From Pseudomonadota bacterium (GTDB lineage: Bacteria > Desulfobacterota > WTBG01 > JAGOGO01), in the NCBI GenBank assembly GCA_021160085.1, contig JAGHDE010000030.1:1-7440 (forward strand): a stretch of DNA of 7,440 nucleotides, in the 5' to 3' direction. Each line of letters begins with the position of its first letter. Position 1 is the first letter of the stretch. A program made the translations under genes and the position numbers. Under the pieces are notes generated by a model, which did no database searches, had not been told where the DNA came from, and saw only the letters and a program-made list of their open reading frames with translations. Below are positions 1 through 5,164 of this stretch, one piece after another.

Positions 1-2
1 TC

Positions 3-1598
3 CTCCTTGCTTTGTTTTTTTATTTTTACCTTATTTACAATTCCGGTTTTAAAAATATCATTTGGAGAATTTCCTTTTTGAAGGAATCGCCTTTCCTCGA
101 TCTTGCGCTCGGGATTTTTCCTTTTTTACTTTTTCTTACGATTTTATGGGCCAATTCTTTTGTTCTTTTGCAAGCCTCTTTGGAGGCAAAGATTAAGAGA
201 AAAACGTATCTTTTTTCACAAATAAGACTGAATGCCCTGATTCTTCTGCCGGTTTTTCTTTTTGCTTTGCTTCAGGATATCCTCAAGCTTCTTCCCTTTA
301 AAGGATTCGAGAACTCAGGCGCCTTATCCTCTTTGGACCTGCTCTTTTTTATGCCCTTTTTTATCCTCCTGATGTTTTTTTATCCTATGATTATGAAAAT
401 TTTCTGGGGTTGTTATCCGTTATCCCAGGGACTGACTCGAAAAAAAATAGATGCCTATTGCCGTAAGGCAGGATTAAAAACCTCCGATATTTTGATATGG
501 CCCACCTTTCACGGCAGAACACTCACCGCCGGGATTACCGGGATTGTGGGAAGACTGCGTTATCTTTTTATTACTCCCGGGTTGCTGAAAGTTTTGAATG
601 ACGATGAAATAGAATCCGTCATTGCTCATGAAGCCGGGCATGTAAAAATGAAACATATGTGCTTTTATATTTTGTTCTTCTTGGAGTTTCCCCTTCTCAT
701 GCTATTAATCTCCGGCCTGTTGTCCATTGGTCTTTATGGATATGCAGATCTTTTAGCTAACCACCCTTTTTTCAACAGTTACGACACCAACCTATTTTCA
801 TTAGGTATATTATTGTTGCTCACCGCTTTTATACTTTTTTATTTGCGCATCTTTTTTGGTCTTCTGAGCCGCAACTTTGAACGGCAAGCTGATCTTTTTT
901 CAATCAAAGTGGTAGGACATCCCTTAAACCTTATTTCTGCCCTGGAAAAAATATCCTATTACGGGGGGCATAGCAAAGATACTCCCAACTGGCATCATTA
1001 CAGTATCGGTGAGCGGATAAAATTTCTCTATGATTGCCTGAAAAATAAGGACAAGATTGAAGCCCACCAGAGAAAGGTAAGAATAATTACCAGATTATTC
1101 ATGTCCATCGTTATTCTCACAGTAATGTTGTTGTGCGGATTTCATCACCCTCAAATTAAGAAAACTATTAATTTAAACCTTATGGAAAAACAAGTTCAAC
1201 GGGTAATGGCCGATAATCCTCAAAGTCTCGAATTGAAAATGACTCTTGCAGATATCTTATTAGAAAAAAAGGAATACCATCGGGCCGAACCCGTCTACCA
1301 ACAAATCATCCAGGTCAGCCCGGATAATGTAGCCGCATTGAATAATCTGGCCTGGCTTTATGCCACATCAGAAGACGCTGAAATTCGCGATAAAAAAAGG
1401 GCGCTTACACTGGCCCAAAAAGCAGCGGAATTAAAAAAGGAGCCTTGCATCCTGGATACTCTGGCAGAGGCGTATTTTATTAACGGAAAAAGTGAAGAAG
1501 CCTTACAGGCCATTGAGGCGGCTATTGCACTCCAGCCCGATAACCTGAAATATTATCTGAAACAAAAGCAGAAGTTTGGCAAAGAGATAATTCAGTAG
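3..1598 (+). CDS. M48-family membrane zinc metallopeptidase with C-terminal TPR repeats (5' partial)
   Basis: This is a probable integral-membrane zinc endopeptidase of the M48 (HtpX/Ste24-like) family, of the kind linked to membrane-protein quality control. The frame is open to the window edge, and the apparent first codon at 12 is an internal-looking TTG without a ribosome binding site, so the true start probably lies upstream. Residues below are counted from 12. Hydrophobic segments lie near 33-56, 74-92 and 108-130. The zinc motif HEAGH is at 206-210, between hydrophobic stretches, with more of these near 216-245 and 262-285. The third zinc ligand is probably E290 in FERQAD, and the family's late GERI motif is at 333-336. 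After a last hydrophobic segment (about 360-377) come roughly two to three TPR-like helical pairs (about 400-515), with NNLAWLY and LAEAYF cores. M48 proteins with TPR tails are common in Gram-negative bacteria, but the substrate is unknown. The gene converges on the M24 peptidase gene. Confidence 0.88.
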   Translation, partial: LLALFFYFYLIYNSGFKNIIWRISFLKESPFLDLALGIFPFLLFLTILWANSFVLLQASLEAKIKRKTYLFSQIRLNALILLPVFLFALLQDILKLLPFKGFENSGALSSLDLLFFMPFFILLMFFYPMIMKIFWGCYPLSQGLTRKKIDAYCRKAGLKTSDILIWPTFHGRTLTAGITGIVGRLRYLFITPGLLKVLNDDEIESVIAHEAGHVKMKHMCFYILFFLEFPLLMLLISGLLSIGLYGYADLLANHPFFNSYDTNLFSLGILLLLTAFILFYLRIFFGLLSRNFERQADLFSIKVVGHPLNLISALEKISYYGGHSKDTPNWHHYSIGERIKFLYDCLKNKDKIEAHQRKVRIITRLFMSIVILTVMLLCGFHHPQIKKTINLNLMEKQVQRVMADNPQSLELKMTLADILLEKKEYHRAEPVYQQIIQVSPDNVAALNNLAWLYATSEDAEIRDKKRALTLAQKAAELKKEPCILDTLAEAYFINGKSEEALQAIEAAIALQPDNLKYYLKQKQKFGKEIIQ

Positions 1599-1610
1599 AT
1601 GAAAATGCTG

Positions 1611-1652
1611 GAAACTTGAAACTTGAAACTGGATACTCGCAACCCGTAACCC
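1611..1652. repeat. Degenerate heptanucleotide tandem array (six units)
   Basis: Six consecutive 7-base units fit G-N-A/T-A-C-Y-N or a close variant. The first two (1611-1617 and 1618-1624) are identical GAAACTT. They are followed by GAAACTG, GATACTC, GCAACCC and GTAACCC. The array fills nearly all of the 56-bp gap between two convergent genes and ends two bases before the M24 stop codon. It has no coding potential of its own. Similar short heptad arrays occur between genes in some deltaproteobacteria. That comparison is from memory, and the function is unknown. Confidence 0.6.
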
Positions 1653-1654
1653 GA

Positions 1655-2848
1655 TCATACTTGTAAAATTTTCTCGGAACAAGCAGTCAACTTTTCTACT
1701 CCCTGGGAAGTAATTAATATTGTATTTTCAATCCCCACGGCTCCTTCACCGGGAAAAACCATCTTTGGTTCTATGGCTATAGCTGTATTCTCTTCTAATG
1801 AAAAATTTTGTCCGGCTGCCATAAACGGAATCTCGTTAATCTCCAGGCCAATACCATGGGCGACAAAAGAACTCTTTTTACCCGGGATGCCAAGATAGTT
1901 ATCCTTATAACCCAATTCGGCTGCAAATCTTAATGTCTTTTCGTAGATTTCTCGTGTGTTTTTCCCTGGGAGCGTTTCTTTCAGGATTAGACTTTCTATT
2001 TTTCGCGATGCTGCGTATGCCTTCATAAACTTTTCGGGAAGTTCCCCGATACTGTAAATTCGGGTCTGGTCAACAATATATCCATTATAACAGATTCCAA
2101 AATCTACCAGTATCGGTTCATGGGCCTGAATTTTCCTTGTGCCCGCGCCTACCGGGAAGGCAGGAGAAAGTCCCGCGCCTCCCATGGGAGAATCAGCCTG
2201 GCTGACGATGCTCCCGCTGGGACCACTTAAGACATGCCACGTGTAAGCTTCATAATTGAGAGATCGTACCCGGATAAGGCCTTCATGCTCGTGCTTTTTA
2301 GCCGCCAACTCCAGCCATCCACCGAATTCAATCTCACTCATTCCCTCCCGGAGAATAGAACACCCCTCTTCATACACCATCTTTCCAATCTCCCCGGCCC
2401 GCTTCATCTGAGTAATTTCATAAGGGCTTTTGATCATCCGAAGCCTTTTTATGATTTTGGCAGTATCCACGATTTCTGTTTTCGGGAACATCTTTTGAAA
2501 TCTAAAATAATCTCGCACCGGCAAAACATCCAGTTCCATCCCGATTCTTTGAGGGATGATGCCATAAAACTCCTTAATAAGTTCAGGTATTCCAAGGACT
2601 GATTCGAGAGGAACAACCTGGGCGAGAGGTGATTCTTCTATGGCCCGAGCCATGTCCCGTATCACCATCAAAAGGGGTTTTTCCTCTGCAGGAACAAACA
2701 AGACAGAATTTTGCGATGTTCCTGAAAAATAGAAGTAATCCACTTTATATATTATGAGGGCGGCCTCGATATTTTCCTGGGGCAGGATTTTTTGCAAGCG
2801 GATGATTCGGTTTTCAATTTCACTTTTTGGAACATATTTTTTTTTCAT
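1655..2848 (-). CDS. M24B-family metallopeptidase (Xaa-Pro dipeptidase/aminopeptidase-like)
   Basis: The product is a 397-residue cytoplasmic peptidase of the M24B (pita-bread) family, which contains prolidases and aminopeptidase P. It has the usual two-domain plan: a creatinase-like N-terminal domain at about residues 10-135 and a catalytic domain from about 145 to the end. All five expected ligands of a two-metal centre are visible: D249 in VDFG, D260 in VDQTR, H331 in AHGIG, E360 in AIEPK and E374 in GIENT. The length is normal for the family and there is no signal peptide. The ATG at 2848 starts MKKKYVPKSE, but no clear Shine-Dalgarno sequence precedes it. The gene lies 142 bp beyond the bamA stop on the same strand, with a strong terminator between, so it is probably transcribed separately. 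Substrate specificity (dipeptide or longer Xaa-Pro peptide) cannot be decided from sequence. Creatinase-type non-peptidase activity is possible but less likely. Confidence 0.88.
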   Translation of the reverse strand: MKKKYVPKSEIENRIIRLQKILPQENIEAALIIYKVDYFYFSGTSQNSVLFVPAEEKPLLMVIRDMARAIEESPLAQVVPLESVLGIPELIKEFYGIIPQRIGMELDVLPVRDYFRFQKMFPKTEIVDTAKIIKRLRMIKSPYEITQMKRAGEIGKMVYEEGCSILREGMSEIEFGGWLELAAKKHEHEGLIRVRSLNYEAYTWHVLSGPSGSIVSQADSPMGGAGLSPAFPVGAGTRKIQAHEPILVDFGICYNGYIVDQTRIYSIGELPEKFMKAYAASRKIESLILKETLPGKNTREIYEKTLRFAAELGYKDNYLGIPGKKSSFVAHGIGLEINEIPFMAAGQNFSLEENTAIAIEPKMVFPGEGAVGIENTILITSQGVEKLTACSEKILQV

Positions 2849-2945
2849 TGGACGGCCGGTAGAATTTTTAGATACGTTTCAGATGAAAGCTTCTTTTTGT
2901 GAAGAAGGTGTTTTGGAACAGAAAACAAAAAAATGTTGGCAAACA

Positions 2946-2974
2946 AAAAACCCGGGGGTGGCCCCCGGGTTTTT
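2946..2974 (-). terminator. Strong rho-independent terminator downstream of bamA
   Basis: A perfect 13-bp inverted repeat (AAAAACCCGGGGG at 2946-2958 pairing with 2962-2974) has a 3-nt loop. The GC core is 8 bp, flanked by A and T runs. On the minus strand the hairpin follows the bamA stop by 16 bp and is followed by a T-rich tract. It should end the bamA transcript and separate it from the M24 peptidase gene. The flanking A/T runs would also let it work on the plus strand, although no plus-strand gene needs it here. Confidence 0.92.
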
Positions 2975-2990
2975 GAAGATCGAGTTTTTC

Positions 2991-4124
2991 TTACTTTTTC
3001 GGTTCATCCGGAAACATTTTTTTAACGATATCGTCATAGGGAGTGAGATTAGCGAGCTGTCGTCGATATTCCATGTAATCAATTTCTTTCATGCCAGTCA
3101 TTTTCTGGGTATTGAAAGCATTGAAACCAATCAGGGCTTCAGTATTCATATTGGCTCCCAGCCAGTAGAGCTGGTACTGTTTTTCCGCATCCCAGAAGAA
3201 CTTTTTCCTCATCCGTACACTTTCTATGGTCGTCATCAGGCACAGATAGGTAGTCTGGCACAGGGTCCAGATCATTTTGTTTACATGTTCATCCAGCAGA
3301 GTCCAGTCGGTTTGGAGGGTTTTCAAATAATTCTGGGCTTCTTTATATTCAGCTCCTTGCTTGTATTCGCCGTAGACAAATTCGCCGTTTACCACTGCTT
3401 CAGTATGGACTCGGGGATCACGAACCCATTCGCCCTTATCGTTTTTCTTTATGGGAACAGCTTTGCTGATTGCGCCCAGCCGCTCCATTTTGTAAGCGCT
3501 CCACATCTCGTTTGAAGCCGACTGCCACATGGCCAGTTCCATGGGCAGGTTCCAGGTCAGAAAATTGGTCGACCCGCCGGTAGGAGTTGAGCCATGCTTG
3601 GTTCCTGCCTGTCCGAAACTCGCTATATCAGCGGACACGGTAAAATCACACGCTTGGCCGATTTCCTGGCCTCCGGCGATTCGCATGCCGTTACAGCGGC
3701 AGATAACCGGCTTTCTGGCTTTGAGAATCGCATCGATCATGCCGGCAAAGAGATCCATATACTGGACGTATTCCATCGGCCGGCTGGTGTAATATTCAGC
3801 ATATTCTTTGACATTGCCGCCGCTACAGAAAGCACGGTCGCCCATTGAGGTAAAAATAATGGCCGCCACGTCCCGGTCCATCGAAGCCTTATGCATTCCG
3901 GCAATCACTCCCTTGATCATCTGGGTGGTATAAGAGCCGTACTGGGCGGGATTGTTGAGCGTAATCCAGGCAGCGTTAACTCCTTCCACAGCCTCCCCAG
4001 TTTCGGTATTAATTAAAGGCTTTTTTTCATACATTGTACAGGGCGCCTCGGTCCCGAAGTGCTCATCGCCGAACAGCTGATGGCTCTTTTCTTCGTTGTC
4101 TCTTGGAAACCAATCTAATAACAT
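2991..4124 (-). CDS. bamA: 6-oxocyclohex-1-ene-1-carbonyl-CoA hydrolase (BamA/Oah)
   Basis: This is the ring-opening hydrolase of anaerobic benzoyl-CoA degradation. It converts 6-oxocyclohex-1-ene-1-carbonyl-CoA to 3-hydroxypimelyl-CoA in the cytoplasm by adding water to the double bond and cleaving the ring. The 377-residue product has the length expected of BamA, longer than an ordinary enoyl-CoA hydratase. Signature segments are WFPRDN at 5-10, AAWITLNNP at 51-59, GDRAFCSGGN at 95-104, NGMRIAGGQEIG at 145-156 and GQAGTKHG at 171-178. The crotonase oxyanion-hole backbone should come from the SGGN and AGGQ regions. The ATG at 4124 is chosen over upstream in-frame codons because AAGGAGG sits at optimal distance before it and the protein then starts in BamA register. 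No other benzoyl-CoA pathway gene is adjacent. The gene has its own upstream palindromic region and downstream terminator, so it looks monocistronic. The family assignment is firm; it rests on remembered BamA/Oah motifs. Confidence 0.95.
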   Translation of the reverse strand: MLLDWFPRDNEEKSHQLFGDEHFGTEAPCTMYEKKPLINTETGEAVEGVNAAWITLNNPAQYGSYTTQMIKGVIAGMHKASMDRDVAAIIFTSMGDRAFCSGGNVKEYAEYYTSRPMEYVQYMDLFAGMIDAILKARKPVICRCNGMRIAGGQEIGQACDFTVSADIASFGQAGTKHGSTPTGGSTNFLTWNLPMELAMWQSASNEMWSAYKMERLGAISKAVPIKKNDKGEWVRDPRVHTEAVVNGEFVYGEYKQGAEYKEAQNYLKTLQTDWTLLDEHVNKMIWTLCQTTYLCLMTTIESVRMRKKFFWDAEKQYQLYWLGANMNTEALIGFNAFNTQKMTGMKEIDYMEYRRQLANLTPYDDIVKKMFPDEPKK

Positions 4125-4129
4125 GCTTA

Positions 4130-4137
4130 CCTCCTTA
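4130..4137 (-). promoter_or_regulatory. Ribosome binding site of bamA
   Basis: On the minus strand the bases read AAGGAGGT, a near-perfect anti-Shine-Dalgarno match, about five bases before the ATG at 4124. This decides the bamA start against the longer in-frame extension to 4205, which would add 27 non-homologous residues. Confidence 0.85.
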
Positions 4138-4162
4138 TAATTATTTTTAATCAAATGATAAA

Positions 4163-4210
4163 TTGAGCAAAGAAAACAAATGATGAGCAAGCGCTCATTT
4201 AACAATGAGC
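4163..4210. promoter_or_regulatory. Interlocked palindromes upstream of bamA, probable operator region
   Basis: ATGAGC at 4183-4188 and GCTCAT at 4193-4198 form a perfect inverted repeat with 6-bp arms around a 4-bp spacer. The right arm is reused: GCTCATT at 4193-4199 and AATGAGC at 4204-4210 form a second perfect inverted repeat with 7-bp arms and a 4-bp spacer. A further TGAGCAA at 4164-4170 repeats 4184-4190 exactly, 20 bp away. The cluster lies about 40-90 bp upstream of the bamA start, where a repressor or activator would act. Its form resembles operators of TetR-type acyl-CoA-responsive regulators; that resemblance is inference. I could not place convincing -35 and -10 boxes. Confidence 0.55.
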
Positions 4211-4360
4211 TATCTATGCCTCTTTTTTAATAAAAAAGCAAGTAAATTTTGAGTTTTAAGTGGCGTGCCCAACCCAATCTTTTGATTTTGCCTTTAAAAA
4301 GTATAAGCTCTTGATATAATTTCAATTTCATGCCAGCTCTGAGGGCTGCCATATCATATT
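4211..4360. other. AT-rich non-coding stretch between bamA control region and flavoprotein remnant
   Basis: This stretch holds a perfect AT palindrome, CTTTTTTA-A-TAAAAAAG at 4222-4238, with no GC stem and therefore a poor terminator. It also holds a possible 41-codon minus-strand ORF at 4227-4352 without a ribosome binding site or recognisable product. It may contain decayed coding sequence or the bamA promoter's distal region. I see no RNA gene or repeat in it. Confidence 0.4.
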
Positions 4361-4606
4361 TTATCCGGTGCTTGTGGTTTTGATTCCCTCTCTAAGGTAG
4401 TCCTTCCTGATTCTTAAAAAAAGATTTCTTCTCTCTATCTCGTTAGCAAGGCGGTCGGGAAGAGCACAAGCTGAATACTCAGGGTCTGTTTGGTCTGAGA
4501 TTATGGTAATATCGGCCTGGTTATCAATATGCCGGATGGTGGAACTGTCGCTATTGCTGACAGCTCCCTTCCCGATAACAAAGATTTTTATAGTTATTGG
4601 TTTATG
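4361..4606 (-). pseudogene. Remnant of FAD/NAD(P)-dependent (pyridine nucleotide-disulfide type) oxidoreductase, N-terminal fragment
   Basis: An open minus-strand frame of 81 codons, ending in TAA at 4361-4363, reads as the N-terminus of a Rossmann-fold flavoprotein. It has a beta strand and dinucleotide loop (KIFVIGKGAV), then TIRHID, the second strand ADITIISD, the YSACALPD motif, and EIERRNLFLR. This order is characteristic of NADH-oxidase/CoA-disulfide-reductase-like flavoproteins. The rest of the protein, roughly 300 or more residues, is missing. There is no in-frame ATG, GTG or TTG at the expected start, where CAT follows a stop at 4607-4609, and no Shine-Dalgarno sequence. The GxGxxG loop has decayed to G-K-G-A-V-S. 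It starts about 31 bp after the polyferredoxin gene in the same orientation, which is where a third AOR-operon subunit (AorC-like, FAD/NADH) would be expected. It should be non-functional. Confidence 0.75.
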
Positions 4607-4637
4607 TCAGAGGTTAAAAGTAGATAATATTTATTGA

Positions 4638-5132
4638 CTATGCAGTTTGCGATATGGTGAAGTTTCGTATTGATTCAATCTTCTTTTCGGCTGCCGCCCG
4701 TTGCAGCTTCTTATTGATTTGGCTCTCATCAACATATTCTATGGCCCGGGTCTCGCAAAACTTAATGCATATGGGGTCCCCCCCGCAGAGATCGCAAGAG
4801 ATTATCCGCCTGGTTATGGGGTCAAGGCTTATTGCGCCAAAGGGGCAGACTACTATACATAGTTTGCATCCAATGCATCGGTCATAGTTGGTAACTATGC
4901 TTCCCAATTCTTCATCCCGGGAGCGTGAGTTTGTGGGGCAGGCGGAAATACACGGAGCCGGCTCGCACTGCTGGCAGACCATGGGAACAGATATACCTTC
5001 ATTCTCCCACTTAACCACACTTATCCGGCTTCGGGCCGGATTGGTTACCCCCTCATGTTTAACCGGACAGACTTGCTCACATAATCGGCAGCCCGTGCAC
5101 TTTTCGTAATCTATTATTAAGACCTTGGCCAT
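4638..5132 (-). CDS. Polyferredoxin subunit, four [4Fe-4S] clusters, partner of AOR-family oxidoreductase
   Basis: The product is a 164-residue cytoplasmic electron-transfer protein. Its 16 cysteines form four groups: C12/C15/C18/C22, C53/C56/C61/C65, C86/C89/C92/C96 and C113/C116/C122/C126. This is the DmsB/HycB-type arrangement of four [4Fe-4S] clusters. The second and fourth groups have longer internal spacing (CX2CX4CX3C and CX2CX5CX3C), as in that fold. The ATG at 5132 follows AAGGAGGA at good distance. The gene begins 32 bp after the AOR large-subunit stop on the same strand, so it very likely carries electrons from that enzyme's cluster to the next acceptor. AOR enzymes of the AorAB and WOR5 kinds use such a subunit. 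BamC of the class II benzoyl-CoA reductase is the main alternative, but the flavoprotein remnant downstream favours an aldehyde oxidoreductase. The C-terminal tail (about 138-164) is charged and lacks cysteines. Confidence 0.87.
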   Translation of the reverse strand: MAKVLIIDYEKCTGCRLCEQVCPVKHEGVTNPARSRISVVKWENEGISVPMVCQQCEPAPCISACPTNSRSRDEELGSIVTNYDRCIGCKLCIVVCPFGAISLDPITRRIISCDLCGGDPICIKFCETRAIEYVDESQINKKLQRAAAEKKIESIRNFTISQTA

Positions 5133-5136
5133 GAAT

Positions 5137-5146
5137 TGTCCTCCTT
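5137..5146 (-). promoter_or_regulatory. Ribosome binding site of the polyferredoxin gene
   Basis: On the minus strand TAAGGAGGAC lies just before the ATG at 5132. This strong site inside the short intergenic gap supports translation of the ferredoxin as an independent cistron of the same mRNA as the AOR gene. Confidence 0.8.
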
Positions 5147-5164
5147 AGAAGTATATGCCAAATA

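Noticed and set aside
2890..2907. Small inverted repeat CTTCTT-N6-AAGAAG upstream of the M24 gene
   Set aside because: The 6-bp AT-rich arms are easily found by chance in such sequence, and nothing else marks the site as an operator.
2754..3515. Long plus-strand open frame of 253 codons
   Set aside because: It runs antisense through the M24 N-terminus, the terminator and bamA, all clearly coding or structural on the minus strand. Its translation shows no recognisable domain.
4155..4160. TATCAT (minus strand) as the bamA -10 box
   Set aside because: No acceptable -35 hexamer lies 16-18 bp upstream of it, so the promoter cannot be assigned.
4125..4205. Longer bamA start giving 27 extra residues
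   Set aside because: The extension is hydrophobic and unlike BamA, overlaps the operator-like palindromes and lacks an RBS, whereas the ATG at 4124 has a near-perfect one.
4222..4238. Perfect AT palindrome as a terminator for the AOR operon
   Set aside because: The stem is almost entirely A-T pairs with a 1-base centre, so hairpin stability would be too low for a rho-independent terminator.
4227..4352. Minus-strand 41-codon ORF starting MAALRAGMK, rich in Lys and Leu
   Set aside because: It has an ATG but no Shine-Dalgarno sequence, lies in AT-rich sequence next to a pseudogene and matches no family I recognise. It could be another decayed fragment, but this cannot be supported.
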